In this document: positions 37,343-46,347 of the stretch, in pieces
How the letters are laid out: every line of letters begins with the position of its first letter
How positions within the stretch are numbered: the first letter of the stretch is position 1
NCBI RefSeq assembly: GCF_036860695.1
Contig: NZ_JAYKGJ010000002.1
Location: forward strand, 254,001-318,000
Reading direction: 5' to 3'
Source: Rosettibacter firmus
GTDB taxonomy: Bacteria > Bacteroidota > Ignavibacteria > Ignavibacteriales > Melioribacteraceae
DNA length: 64,000 nt
Made by a program: the position numbers and the translations under genes
Notes under the pieces: generated by a model
Told to the model about the DNA's origin: nothing
Databases searched by the model: none
What the model saw: only the letters and a program-made list of their open reading frames with translations

Positions 37343-38005
37343 ATGAAAACAAAATTTATTTTGTTATTACTGTCAATTATTACATTGAGTGGATTTATGT
37401 TAATTAATCAAAAATCAAAATACAGGATTTTATGCTTTGGAGATTCTATCACTTATGGTGCAGGTGTAGAAGGGAATGGATGGGTTGAGCAAATAGCTAA
37501 TAAATATGATAATCTTATTATGATAAATGAAGGCAGGAAAGGAAGAAAGACAGCAGATAAAGAAGAATTACTTCCTATTTTAGAAAAACATAAAGATGTT
37601 GATTTAATTTTAATTTTACTTGGAGTGAATGATTTAAAAAATGGTAATGACAGTCTTGTTAATTCCTGTGTATTAAATATGAAATGGATGATCACACAGA
37701 TTAAAAATAAGCTTCCAGATACAAAAATTTTATTGCTCTCCCCCTGCAGTATTAGCTTGGAAACCATGACTGATTTAAATAAACAAAAGAAATATAATGA
37801 GAACACATATCAATCATTAATCAAACTCGAAAAAGAGTATGAAAAATTAGCTAACGAAGAGAATATCTATTTTATGAGTTTATTTAATGTTGTATCATTA
37901 AAAAATTTTTATGATGGAGTTCATCCAGATTTAGCTGGTCATAAAGAAATAGCAGAAAAAGTTTCTGAGAAAATTAGTTCCATTTTAGAATTAAAAATTG
38001 ATTAG
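37343..38005 (+). CDS. SGNH/GDSL-type esterase
   Basis: The 220-residue protein has a signal or anchor segment (about 4-22). Block I is FGDSITYGAGVEGNGW (about 33-48) with the catalytic Ser. Block III is LLGVNDL (about 93), and block V is YDGVHPDLAGH with Asp and His (about 192-202). Such SGNH hydrolases often remove acetyl groups from rhamnogalacturonan or other plant sugars. It stands after PL10, in the second pectin island. The short upstream region and GAG site suggest translation coupled to PL10. Confidence 0.8.
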   Translation: MKTKFILLLLSIITLSGFMLINQKSKYRILCFGDSITYGAGVEGNGWVEQIANKYDNLIMINEGRKGRKTADKEELLPILEKHKDVDLILILLGVNDLKNGNDSLVNSCVLNMKWMITQIKNKLPDTKILLLSPCSISLETMTDLNKQKKYNENTYQSLIKLEKEYEKLANEENIYFMSLFNVVSLKNFYDGVHPDLAGHKEIAEKVSEKISSILELKID

Positions 38006-38012
38006 ATTGATT

Positions 38013-38063
38013 ATGGACATCACAAAGTTATAAAAAAGATCGGCTAAAATTTGTGATGTTCAT
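38013..38063. terminator. Bidirectional hairpin between convergent operons
   Basis: ATGGACATCACAAA (38013-38026) pairs with TTTGTGATGTTCAT (38050-38063) over 14 positions with one G-T pair, with a 23-base loop. It lies between the GDSL gene (+) and gatA (-). A TTTTAATT run follows on the + side. Confidence 0.7.
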
Positions 38064-38099
38064 TTTAATTGTGGTATCAAAAATTAATCGTAATATTTT

Positions 38100-39518
38100 T
38101 TAGTTATAGTTCATGATTAATTTTGTTAACTGGAGTAGTTTCAGTTCTTCAAATTGATTTGCCATTAGTTGCATTCCTATTGGTAATCCGTCTTTATTTT
38201 TAGCAATAGGAATGTTTATACCAGGAATACCAGCAAGATTTGCAGAAGTTGTATATATATCACTCAAATACATTTCAAGTGGATCAGATGATTTTTCTCC
38301 AATCTTAAAAGCTACTGTTGGAGTTGTTGGTGTAAGAATTATATCGACTGATTTAAAAGCTTCAATGAAATCATTCTTTAATAATCTTCTAACTTTTTGA
38401 GCTTTTCGATAATAAGCATCGTAATATCCAGCAGAAAGAACGTATGTTCCCAGCATAATTCTTCTTTTCACTTCTTTGCCAAATCCCTGACTTCGAGATT
38501 CTGTATACATCTCAATTAAATTACTTGATTGTTCAGCTCTAAATCCATAATGAGCACCTTCGTAGCGTGATAAATTTGATGAAGCCTCCGCTGTTGTTAA
38601 TATGTAGTATGTAGCAATAGCATATTCAGTATGGGGAAGAGATATTTGAAAAATTTGATGACCATTCGATTTTAATTTTTCAATTTGTTCTTCAATTGCA
38701 TTTTTAATTTCGTTATCGAGACCTTCCCCAAAATATTCATTGGGAATTCCAATCTTAAATTTTTTATCTGTAAAAAGGTTTTTAGAGAAATCGGGTACAG
38801 GTAAATCATAACTTGTAGAATCTTTTTCATCTTTTCCAGAAATTACTTCCAATACAAGAGCGATATCTTCAATAGATTTTGCAAAGGGACCAATTGTATC
38901 GAACGAAGATGCAAAAGCAGTTAATCCATATCTTGATACTCTACCATAAGTTGGTTTTAGACCAAGAATACCACAAAAAGCTGCAGGTTGACGTATTGAA
39001 CCACCTGTATCGGTACCAAGTGAAACATCGCATAAATCGGCTGCAACTGCAACAGCCGAACCTCCACTTGATCCTCCAGAAACACGTGAATTATCATGTG
39101 GATTTAATACAGGACCAAATGCAGAATTTTCGTTCGATGAACCCATTGCAAACTCATCACAATTAGTTTTGCCAATAATAATGGCATCTTCGTCGATTAA
39201 TTTTTGAACAGCTGTTGCAGTATAAATTGAAATGAAGTTCCTTAAAATATTAGATGAACAGGTCATTGGTTTATTTTTTAGAGCAAGAACATCTTTAATT
39301 GCTATAACCATTCCAGCAAGTTTTCCAGCATTTCCATTTTTAATTTTATTTTCTATTAATTCAGCTTGCTGGATGCAATCATTAAATACAAAATTATAGC
39401 AATTGAGTTTTGAATTTTCTTCAATTCTTTTTAAGAAATAGTTAACATTTTCAATAAGAGATAATTTACCTTCTCTAATTTGAGATAATTTTTCAAAATG
39501 ATTTTTATATTCTTTCAA
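38100..39518 (-). CDS. gatA: Asp/Glu-tRNA amidotransferase subunit A
   Basis: The start is TTG overlapping the tatA stop (TTGA). The 472-residue amidase has the Lys-cisSer-Ser catalytic set: [11 protein letters not shown] (about 73), [20 protein letters not shown] and [17 protein letters not shown] (about 150-185). GatA supplies ammonia from glutamine to correct misacylated Glu-tRNAGln or Asp-tRNAAsn, working with GatB and GatC, neither of which is in the window. It ends the psd-to-gatA operon before a bidirectional hairpin. Confidence 0.94.
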   Translation of the reverse strand: MKEYKNHFEKLSQIREGKLSLIENVNYFLKRIEENSKLNCYNFVFNDCIQQAELIENKIKNGNAGKLAGMVIAIKDVLALKNKPMTCSSNILRNFISIYTATAVQKLIDEDAIIIGKTNCDEFAMGSSNENSAFGPVLNPHDNSRVSGGSSGGSAVAVAADLCDVSLGTDTGGSIRQPAAFCGILGLKPTYGRVSRYGLTAFASSFDTIGPFAKSIEDIALVLEVISGKDEKDSTSYDLPVPDFSKNLFTDKKFKIGIPNEYFGEGLDNEIKNAIEEQIEKLKSNGHQIFQISLPHTEYAIATYYILTTAEASSNLSRYEGAHYGFRAEQSSNLIEMYTESRSQGFGKEVKRRIMLGTYVLSAGYYDAYYRKAQKVRRLLKNDFIEAFKSVDIILTPTTPTVAFKIGEKSSDPLEMYLSDIYTTSANLAGIPGINIPIAKNKDGLPIGMQLMANQFEELKLLQLTKLIMNYN

Positions 39519-39718
39519 GATTTATCACCCTTATTATCTTTGTCTTCAATGTTATCTATTGATTTGATATCATCTTCGACTTCACGAAGTGCTTTTTTGA
39601 ATTCACGCATTCCTTTGCCAATTCCTTGTGCTAATTCTGGTATTTTCTTGGCACCGAAAAGTAAAAGAACAACAAGAACAATTATCAATATCTCAGAAGC
39701 TCCTAAATTACCAAACAT
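39515..39718 (-). CDS. tatA: Twin-arginine translocase subunit TatA/E
   Basis: The 67-residue protein has one N-terminal membrane helix (about 6-22) with [38 protein letters not shown], the TatA hinge and amphipathic helix, then an acidic tail. GGAGGA precedes the ATG. It exports folded proteins with twin-arginine leaders, such as the GH28 candidate at 11898. TatC is not in the window. Confidence 0.94.
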   Translation of the reverse strand: MFGNLGASEILIIVLVVLLLFGAKKIPELAQGIGKGMREFKKALREVEDDIKSIDNIEDKDNKGDKS

Positions 39719-39733
39719 AAATTCCTCCTATTA

Positions 39734-40438
39734 TTACTTTTGATTCACAAAAATATTTTCAGCTATAGATTTAAAGATTAAAGAACCATCAGTTCTTTTG
39801 AGAATAGGGTCGCAAGCTCGTTCGGGATGCGGCATCATTCCAAGTACATTCCCATTTTTGTTTATTATTCCGGCTATGTTCTTAATTGAACCGTTTGGAT
39901 TAAACTCACTGGAGACTTTCCCTTCTTTTGAAGAATATTTAAATACAATTTGATTATTTTCTTCAAGAGATTTAATAGTTTCATCATCGGCATAATAGTT
40001 ACCTTCGCCATGTGCTATTGGAATTTTAATTACATCCTGTTTAATCGAGCTTGTAAATATTGTATTCTTGTTTTCAACTTTTAAATAAACATCTTTACAA
40101 ATGAATTTAAGTGAGCGATTTTTTTGCATGGCTCCAGGTAGTAATCCCGTTTCAAGCAGAATTTGAAATCCATTACAAATTCCTAAAACAATACCTCCAT
40201 TGTTTGCAAATTTTATTACTTCTTCCATAACAGGAGAAAATTTTGCAATAGCTCCTGTTCTTAAATAATCTCCATAAGAAAATCCTCCGGGTAAAATTAT
40301 CACATCGCAATCTTTGAGATCTCTTTCTTTATGCCATATAAATTCTGCATTGTAGCCTAATACTTTTTTAGTTGCATAATAGGCATCGTGATCGCAATTA
40401 GCACCGGGGAATATTATAACACCAAATTTAGGTTTCAT
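39734..40438 (-). CDS. purQ: FGAM synthase glutaminase subunit PurQ
   Basis: The 234-residue class-I glutamine amidotransferase has [32 protein letters not shown], the nucleophile [18 protein letters not shown] (Cys near 89) and PHPERACDP (His/Glu near 209-211), with AHGEGNY between. It feeds ammonia to PurL in purine synthesis. The ATG overlaps the purS stop as ATGA, indicating coupling. PurL, the catalytic subunit, is not in the window. Confidence 0.95.
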   Translation of the reverse strand: MKPKFGVIIFPGANCDHDAYYATKKVLGYNAEFIWHKERDLKDCDVIILPGGFSYGDYLRTGAIAKFSPVMEEVIKFANNGGIVLGICNGFQILLETGLLPGAMQKNRSLKFICKDVYLKVENKNTIFTSSIKQDVIKIPIAHGEGNYYADDETIKSLEENNQIVFKYSSKEGKVSSEFNPNGSIKNIAGIINKNGNVLGMMPHPERACDPILKRTDGSLIFKSIAENIFVNQK

Positions 40439-40686
40439 TTTACTTCTTCAATTGTATATTCGAAATCTTCCATTATTGGGTTAGATAATAATTTCTGGCT
40501 ATATTCAAGTACTTCTTTTTCAGCAGCTTCTCTGTCGTTTGTATCAACAAAAAATTCTATATACTTACCAATTCTTGTATTTTTAACATTATTAAAGCCA
40601 AGTAATTTTGCACCTTGTTCAACTGCTTTCCCTTCAGGGTCAAGAATAGTTGGTCTTCGTTTAACAATTACAACTGCTTTAAACAA
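40435..40686 (-). CDS. purS: FGAM synthase subunit PurS
   Basis: The apparent start is TTG ([19 protein letters not shown]). The 83 residues match PurS: the [21 protein letters not shown] segment and FEYTIEEV end. It forms a small scaffold with PurQ and PurL in the three-part FGAM synthase. It lies 17 bases after pssA. Confidence 0.92.
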   Translation of the reverse strand: MFKAVVIVKRRPTILDPEGKAVEQGAKLLGFNNVKNTRIGKYIEFFVDTNDREAAEKEVLEYSQKLLSNPIMEDFEYTIEEVK

Positions 40687-40703
40687 TTTTATACTCCATA
40701 GAT

Positions 40704-41423
40704 TTAGTTTCTAATTTTATTTAATAATAAATAAAGATGATTAAAAATACCAAATAGAACAATTGTTAAAAAGACAAAGAAAAGAAATTTACCATTAGTA
40801 AGTATAGCAGAAAATAAAATTAAAATTAGAATAAGAGAGATTAATAATTTTTCAATAAATTTTTTATTACTCAATTTAGGTAAAGCTCTATATTTAATTT
40901 TGCTTACCATTAATAAAGATAAAATTATTATAAGTGGAAAAATTATATAGCTATAAGGTTTAATCACTTCGTTATCTATATAGTAAGAATAAATTAAAGT
41001 AGAGATAGTTAATGCTGCAAGAGGAATTGGGAGTCCAGTGAAGTCACTTTTTGTTTTTAAATCTTCGATTAATATATTAAATCTTGCAAGTCGCATTGCA
41101 CCAGCAATTAATAAAAATGAACTTAGAATAATTCCAACAAAATCGAATTGAAAAGCATAAGCCTTATAAACAAGGAAAGAAGGAGCAGCACCAAAACTTA
41201 CAATATCAGAAAGAGAATCGAGTTCGACACCAAATCTACTTGAGGTATCGAGCAGTCTTGCTATTAAACCATCAATTGTGTCGAAAATAGCAGCTGTTAT
41301 TATAAATATAGCAGCTAATTTATAATTTTCTTGAGAAGTGTAAATAATAGAGATGAATCCGCAAAAAATATTTAAAGAAGTGATGAAATTTGCAATAATT
41401 GATTTTGTAAGTAATTTATTCAT
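40704..41423 (-). CDS. pssA: CDP-diacylglycerol-serine O-phosphatidyltransferase
   Basis: I choose the ATG at 41423 (MNKLLTKSIIANFITSLN), which overlaps the psd stop by eight bases, over an ATG 48 bases upstream inside psd. The 239-residue membrane protein carries the CDP-alcohol motif DG-x2-AR-x8-G-x3-D-x3-D as DGLIARLLDTSSRFGVELDS then LSDIVSFG (about 47-75). It makes phosphatidylserine, which the neighbouring psd product converts to phosphatidylethanolamine. Several hydrophobic helices follow the motif. Confidence 0.92.
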   Translation of the reverse strand: MNKLLTKSIIANFITSLNIFCGFISIIYTSQENYKLAAIFIITAAIFDTIDGLIARLLDTSSRFGVELDSLSDIVSFGAAPSFLVYKAYAFQFDFVGIILSSFLLIAGAMRLARFNILIEDLKTKSDFTGLPIPLAALTISTLIYSYYIDNEVIKPYSYIIFPLIIILSLLMVSKIKYRALPKLSNKKFIEKLLISLILILILFSAILTNGKFLFFVFLTIVLFGIFNHLYLLLNKIRN

Positions 41424-42069
41424 TAGGATACTCGAAAATAATTGTTTCGCCTGCTTTGACTCTATCACCAACTTTTACTTTTAGAATCCATTTCTTCGGA
41501 ACAATTATATCAGAACGGCTTCCAAATTTAATCATCCCAAATCTTTCACCTGCTTTTACTGTATCTCCCGGTCTTATATTGAATACAATTCTTCGAGCAA
41601 TATATCCTGCAATTTGAGTAAATAAAACTTTGCCATATTTGCTTGTAATACCAATTTCAGTTCTTTCGTTTCTTAAATCTGCTTTATCGTGGAATGCTAC
41701 TAAGTAATTACCTTTGACATAATTTAAATAATCAATTGTACCACTTATTGGAATTCTATTTACGTGAACATCTAATGGCGACATAAAAATTGATACTTGA
41801 ATAGCATTATCATTTAAAAATCTTTTTTCAAAAACTTCTCTAATACTAATAATTTTACCATCAGCAGAAGAAACAATAATATTTTCCTGAGCTGGTGTAT
41901 TCCTTTCAGGATCTCTAAAAAAATTTATATTAAATAGTAAGAATAAAATTCCAACAATAAGTAGTGTGAATTTTATATAATTATTGTTAATAAAAAAAGA
42001 GGCAATAATAATTACCAGAGAAATTGAAGCAAGAATAACAAAAGTATTGATGCCATACTTAGTAATCAT
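41416..42069 (-). CDS. psd: Phosphatidylserine decarboxylase proenzyme (short form)
   Basis: The 217-residue protein has two N-terminal membrane segments (about 8-45), then FFRDPERNTPAQENIIVSSADGKI, SIFMSPLDVHVNRIPISG, and the self-cleavage site FGSRSDI (about 181-187) in place of the LGST of the long E. coli form. Cleavage before Ser makes a pyruvoyl cofactor for decarboxylation. The short FGSR type is common in Bacteroidetes/Chlorobi and archaea. It heads the operon psd-pssA-purS-purQ-tatA-gatA. Confidence 0.93.
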   Translation of the reverse strand: MITKYGINTFVILASISLVIIIASFFINNNYIKFTLLIVGILFLLFNINFFRDPERNTPAQENIIVSSADGKIISIREVFEKRFLNDNAIQVSIFMSPLDVHVNRIPISGTIDYLNYVKGNYLVAFHDKADLRNERTEIGITSKYGKVLFTQIAGYIARRIVFNIRPGDTVKAGERFGMIKFGSRSDIIVPKKWILKVKVGDRVKAGETIIFEYPNE

Positions 42070-42189
42070 TAGTCACTTGAATTTATGAATATCGATTGCA
42101 AATCTAATATTTTCTTACTTTAATTTCTTGTAATAATTTTTTTTGGTAATTTTGTTGTGAAAAATTAAATAAATGATTGTGGAGGTTAA

Positions 42190-42516
42190 ATGAATTTTAA
42201 TATGCAGAGTATGTTAAAGCAAATTCAGAAGATGCAGGAAGAAATGGCTAAAGTTCAAGCTGAACTTGAGAATAAAACTGTTACTGAAGAAAGTGGTGGG
42301 GGAATGGTAAAAGTTGTAGCCAATGGTAAAAAAGAAATTATATCTATTACTATAGATGAAGAGATTCTTAAAAGTGGCGATAAAGAAATGCTTGAGGATT
42401 TAATTGTTGCTGCTGTTAATAAAGCTTTGCAATCTGCTGGTAAATTAGCTGAAGAAGAAATTGGAAATATTACAAAAGGAATATTACCACCAGGTTTTAA
42501 TATCCCCGGATTATAA
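42190..42516 (+). CDS. YbaB/EbfC-family nucleoid-associated protein
   Basis: The 108-residue protein opens MQSMLKQIQKMQEEMAKVQAEL and includes the GGGMVKVVANGKKEIISITIDEEI segment. It ends with NITKGILPPGFNIPGL, all typical of YbaB. These small dimers bind DNA and are commonly encoded just before recR, as here. GGAGG precedes the ATG. The recR start follows the stop by two bases. Confidence 0.92.
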   Translation: MNFNMQSMLKQIQKMQEEMAKVQAELENKTVTEESGGGMVKVVANGKKEIISITIDEEILKSGDKEMLEDLIVAAVNKALQSAGKLAEEEIGNITKGILPPGFNIPGL

Positions 42517-42518
42517 CA

Positions 42519-43115
42519 TTGTTAATAGCTGAACCTTTACAAAGAGCAATAGAAGAACTGAGCAAACTCCCTTCAATTGGTAAAAAAACTGCTCAGAGAT
42601 TAGCTCTTCATATTTTGAAGAGTGATGAAAGTAGTGTAAATGCACTTATTCAATCATTATCCGATTTGAAAACAAAAATTCGTTTCTGTGAAGAATGTTT
42701 TAATATCTCAGTAGCTGAAAAATGTGATATATGTCTAAGTCCAAAACGAGATCACTCAATTATATGTGTAGTTGAAGAAGCAAGTGATATTATAGCAATA
42801 GAAAAAACCAATGAGTATAATGGATTATATCACGTGTTAGGAGGTGTACTTAATCCCCTTGCAAATGTAACTGAAGAACAACTTCATATTAAAGAATTAA
42901 TTTCCAGAGTTGAAAAGGGAGGCATTCAAGAAGTAATACTTGCCTTAAATCCTGATACTGAAGGAGACACAACTTCACTTTATTTAATTAAGTTATTAAA
43001 AGAATATCCAATCAAAATTTCACGAATAGCTCGAGGTTTACCAATCGGTGGTGATCTTGAATTTGCTGATCCAGCAACAATAGGCAGAGCATTTATTGGA
43101 AGAATTACATTGTGA
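42519..43115 (+). CDS. recR: Recombination protein RecR
   Basis: The start is TTG (MLIAEPLQRAIEELSKLPSIG). The 198-residue protein has an HhH segment LPSIGKKTAQRLALHIL, a zinc finger with C-x2-C and C-x2-C (CEEC, CDIC, about 57-71), and a Toprim domain from CVVEEASDIIAIE to ALNPDTEGDTTSLYL. RecR works with RecF and RecO to load RecA at gaps. Its last codons overlap the next gene (GTGATG). Confidence 0.95.
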   Translation: MLIAEPLQRAIEELSKLPSIGKKTAQRLALHILKSDESSVNALIQSLSDLKTKIRFCEECFNISVAEKCDICLSPKRDHSIICVVEEASDIIAIEKTNEYNGLYHVLGGVLNPLANVTEEQLHIKELISRVEKGGIQEVILALNPDTEGDTTSLYLIKLLKEYPIKISRIARGLPIGGDLEFADPATIGRAFIGRITL

Positions 43116-43849
43116 TGAAAAGCTGGTATAAAGAATGGTTTGAATCACAGGATTATCTTAAAGTTTATAACCATCGTGATTTTGAAGAAGCTCAAAAGTT
43201 CTCCGATCTAATTCTGTCCGTAACAAATATTAAAAAAGGTTCAAGAATACTTGATGCAGCATGTGGTTCTGGTAGACATGCAATTTATTTTGCACTCAAA
43301 GGTTATGATGTGTATGGATTTGATTTGAGTAGAAATTTATTGAATATAGCAAAAGAAAATTCGATGCTTTTTAATACAAAATTAAATTTGATTTTAGCTG
43401 ATATAAGAAAAATTTGTTTTAATAGTAATTTCGATTTAATTCTTAATTTATTTACAAGTTTTGGCTACTTTGAAACTGATGAAGAAAATTTTAGTTTTAT
43501 AAGAAGAGCTTATAATTTTTTAAATAAAAATGGTTATTATGTAATTGATTATTTTAATAAAACATATCTGGAAAATAATTTAGTACCACAATCAGAAAAA
43601 ATGATTGATGATACAAAGATTATAGAAAAAAGAAAAATTGTAGAAGATAGAGTAATAAAAGAGATAATTATTAAAAGCAATGAATCTGAGAAAAGATATT
43701 TTGAATCTGTCAAATTATATGAACCTGAGAGGATTATTAATGAATTTAAAACTACTGGTTATAGATTATTTAAAATGTGGGGAGATTATGACGGTCATGA
43801 TTTTAGTAAAAATGTTTCTCCAAGGATAATTTTATTTTTTCAAAAATGA
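43112..43849 (+). CDS. Class I SAM-dependent methyltransferase
   Basis: The likely start is the GTG overlapping the recR stop, with an ATG three bases on. The 245 residues have the SAM motif I ILDAACGSGRHAIYFALKG (about 46-64), then GFDLSRNLLNIA and LNLFTSFGYFE (motif IV region). It looks like a small-molecule or lipid/protein methyltransferase of the Methyltransf_25/11 kind. The substrate is not known. The final codon overlaps the lipoprotein start (ATGA). Confidence 0.8.
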   Translation: MMKSWYKEWFESQDYLKVYNHRDFEEAQKFSDLILSVTNIKKGSRILDAACGSGRHAIYFALKGYDVYGFDLSRNLLNIAKENSMLFNTKLNLILADIRKICFNSNFDLILNLFTSFGYFETDEENFSFIRRAYNFLNKNGYYVIDYFNKTYLENNLVPQSEKMIDDTKIIEKRKIVEDRVIKEIIIKSNESEKRYFESVKLYEPERIINEFKTTGYRLFKMWGDYDGHDFSKNVSPRIILFFQK

Positions 43850-44430
43850 GATATAAAAATTTTTATATAGTGAACTTATTAACTATAATACTAATTTCAT
43901 GTGATATATTTACAACCAGATCACCTGAAGTACCTGATAGACCGAGTTCAAATTTTTTAGCAGCTACTTCTCCCGAAATTCTTTTTAATAATTTCAAATC
44001 TTCAATTGAAGAAAAAGTTGTAGAAAATTATATAGCCTGTTTTGTCGATACGTCTTATCTAAAAAAGAAATATAATTTTATACCTGCTGTTGGTTCAACT
44101 GCATTGTATCCAATCTTAAATAATTGGTCAATAAATGAAGAAAAACAATACTTTTTAAATCTTGTTTCTAAATTACAACAGGGGAAAAATATTGAACTTA
44201 AACTTACAAATACACAGAAAAATATTTTTGGTGATAGTGCAATTTATTATTTTGATTATGAGTTAATTATAAATTCTAATAACCAGCTAATCGGTGGAAC
44301 ATTTAAGGGGACTGCACAATTCAAAATATTTTCAGATAATAGAGAACAATGGTCAATTGTAGAGTGGCAGGATATTAAAAAAGAAAATTATTTATGCTGG
44401 AGTGATTTAAAGGGGAGGACTTCCTATTAA
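43846..44430 (+). CDS. Small lipoprotein, first of a related pair
   Basis: The 194-residue protein opens with a lipoprotein signal (LLTIILISC; Cys19). The mature part (SPEILFNNFKSSIEEKVV, then CFVDTSYL, FGDSAIYYFDYELII and WSIVEWQDI) shares its order of features with the next gene product. I infer an NTF2/SnoaL-like cone fold for both. No function is recognised. It overlaps the methyltransferase gene, and the following gene appears to overlap its stop, so the group is co-translated. Confidence 0.7.
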   Translation: MRYKNFYIVNLLTIILISCDIFTTRSPEVPDRPSSNFLAATSPEILFNNFKSSIEEKVVENYIACFVDTSYLKKKYNFIPAVGSTALYPILNNWSINEEKQYFLNLVSKLQQGKNIELKLTNTQKNIFGDSAIYYFDYELIINSNNQLIGGTFKGTAQFKIFSDNREQWSIVEWQDIKKENYLCWSDLKGRTSY

Positions 44431-44920
44431 AAAATATTTATTCATATTGTTAGCAATTTTATTAAGTAGCTGTATTAATCCATTCGCACCTAAAATTGAT
44501 GAAGAATTAAGCAGTTCTCAAAGTTTGATAAGTGATTTGTCGAATGTAGAGGGAGTATTTAAAAATTTTCAGTATGCGTATACTTTTAAAGATACACTTA
44601 TTTATAGTCAACTTTTAGATAAGGACTTTACTTTTACTTATAGAGATTATAATATTGGTGCTGATGTTAGCTGGGGAAGAGATGAAGAAATGAGAGTTAC
44701 TTATGGATTGTTCCAGAATACACAGAGACTTGACTTAGTGTGGAATAATGTAATAATGATCAGTGGTGATTCCACACATGTAGTAAGAAGTTTTAATTTA
44801 ACTATTACTTTTAATCCAACTGATATAGTTTACATAGATGGTAAAGTAAATCTTGAATTAAAGAAAGATATTAATAATAAATGGAAAATAGTTCACTGGA
44901 TTGATGAATCAAATTTCTAA
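44426..44920 (+). CDS. Small lipoprotein, second of the pair, with likely ATT start
   Basis: In this frame the first standard start is TTG at 44447, but it would yield a signal without a charged N-terminus. Codon ATT at 44426, seven bases after GGAGG (44414-44418), gives MKKYLFILLAILLSSC, a textbook lipoprotein leader with Cys16. I therefore place the start there (164 residues). The mature part parallels the previous protein: VFKNFQYAYTFKDTLIYSQL, DFTFTY, SWGRDEEMRV, GDSTHVVRSFNL and WKIVHWIDE. Function is unknown. ftsX follows five bases later. Confidence 0.65.
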   Translation: MKKYLFILLAILLSSCINPFAPKIDEELSSSQSLISDLSNVEGVFKNFQYAYTFKDTLIYSQLLDKDFTFTYRDYNIGADVSWGRDEEMRVTYGLFQNTQRLDLVWNNVIMISGDSTHVVRSFNLTITFNPTDIVYIDGKVNLELKKDINNKWKIVHWIDESNF

Positions 44921-44925
44921 ACAAA

Positions 44926-45786
44926 ATGATTACTTTTTATTTCAAAGAAGCATTCAGGATATTGAAACGTTCACCATTTGCATCAATTGTAATAATTTCT
45001 ATTACTACAATAGCAATTTTAATGACAAGTTTTTCTATAATAGTTCTGCAATTATCCAATATATTATCACAAAAAATTAAAAAGAGTATTGAAATTACTG
45101 CTTTCCTGAACAATACAATTGATTCTTCTCGAATAAGTGCAATTCAAAATGAATTATTAGCACAACCGAATATTATGACTGTTAAGTTTATTAGCAAAGA
45201 AGATGCAATTCAAGAATTTATTAAAGATACAGGTGAAGATTTTAGAGATGTTCTAACAGAAAATCCTTTACCACCATCATTTATAATAAAATTTAAACCA
45301 GAAAAAATATCCTATGAGAACATTAACTACGAGATAAACAGAATTAGAAGCATTGCTGGAGTTTCAGAAGTAATTTATGATTATGATTTTATAGTAAAAA
45401 TTTTGAGATACCTGAAATCAGGTCAAATTCTGGTATATATATTTTCGATATTACTAATTTTACTTTCTATTTATTTAGTTTACACGCATAGCAGAATTCA
45501 AATAGAAGCAAATAAAAATCTGTATCAAACAATGAAATTAGTTGGAGCTAAACTTTCTACAATAAAAATTCCAATTGTTCTAAATGGAGTAATAATAGGT
45601 TTAATTTCAAGTATATTGTGCATTGGAATAAATTATATTATACAAATATTATTGATTAGTTTAATTAATAATATTAAATTTGATTTGGTAATTAAGGGCG
45701 CTTATTTGATTTCTTTTTCAGGCGGGATAATATTAGGAATATTAGGTAGTTATTTATCATTTAAAACAATTAATTTCTTTAACTGA
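44926..45786 (+). CDS. ftsX: Cell-division ABC-transporter permease-like protein FtsX
   Basis: The 286-residue protein has one N-terminal membrane helix (about 19-45) after EAFRILKRSPFA, then a large external domain (IEITAFLNN, VKFISKEDAIQEFIKDTG, NPLPPSFIIKF) and three C-terminal helices. This is the FtsX layout. FtsX with FtsE controls peptidoglycan hydrolases at the divisome. FtsE is not adjacent here, as in many Bacteroidetes relatives. The upstream lipoproteins may be its partners, which is only an inference. Confidence 0.88.
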   Translation: MITFYFKEAFRILKRSPFASIVIISITTIAILMTSFSIIVLQLSNILSQKIKKSIEITAFLNNTIDSSRISAIQNELLAQPNIMTVKFISKEDAIQEFIKDTGEDFRDVLTENPLPPSFIIKFKPEKISYENINYEINRIRSIAGVSEVIYDYDFIVKILRYLKSGQILVYIFSILLILLSIYLVYTHSRIQIEANKNLYQTMKLVGAKLSTIKIPIVLNGVIIGLISSILCIGINYIIQILLISLINNIKFDLVIKGAYLISFSGGIILGILGSYLSFKTINFFN

Positions 45787-45809
45787 AGTTTTTTAGCACG
45801 AGGGCTTAT

Positions 45810-46337
45810 ATGAGCAGAAACAAATTTCTAATTCTCTTTTTTTACTTCCTTTTATTTACTGTGGTTTTAGGACAGGTTAAAGATTATGAACTTGGAGCTT
45901 CAGTTTTACCGAATAGATATACTCAACAATCAGGTTTTTTTGATTTTTCTGATCCAGAATCTGTAAATATTAAAGTTTCTGTATGGGGCTTTGTTAGATA
46001 TCCAGGGAAATATGTAGTGCCAATTTATACAACTGTTATTGATTTATTATCTTATGCTGGTGGTCCCACAGATGCTGCACATCTTGATGATTTAAGAATA
46101 TATCGTGTTAATGAAGATTCAACACAAGTACTAATAAAAGTTGATTATAACGATATCATGTATGAGAATAAATTAACTAAAGCTTATAAAAAACCACCAA
46201 GTCTTGAAGCAGGAGATATTCTGGTTGTTCCAGGTTCACCACGCTTGTATGCACGTGATAAAGTTAGCATCTGGGTTTCTATAATGAGTGCTTTAATTTC
46301 TTTATCAATTCTTATACTTAACATTACAAGAAATTAG
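45810..46337 (+). CDS. SLBB-domain exopolysaccharide export-like protein
   Basis: The 175-residue protein has a signal peptide (about 1-23), an SLBB domain (SVWGFVRYPGKYVVPIYTT, LLSYAGGPTDAAHLDDLRIYR, LEAGDILVVPGSP, about 50-145) and a C-terminal membrane helix (about 151-170). It lacks the Poly_export N-terminal domain of full Wza-type proteins. The autokinase gene follows. It probably takes part in polymer export or its control. GAGGG precedes the ATG. Confidence 0.8.
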   Translation: MSRNKFLILFFYFLLFTVVLGQVKDYELGASVLPNRYTQQSGFFDFSDPESVNIKVSVWGFVRYPGKYVVPIYTTVIDLLSYAGGPTDAAHLDDLRIYRVNEDSTQVLIKVDYNDIMYENKLTKAYKKPPSLEAGDILVVPGSPRLYARDKVSIWVSIMSALISLSILILNITRN

Positions 46338-46347
46338 AGAGGGCAAT

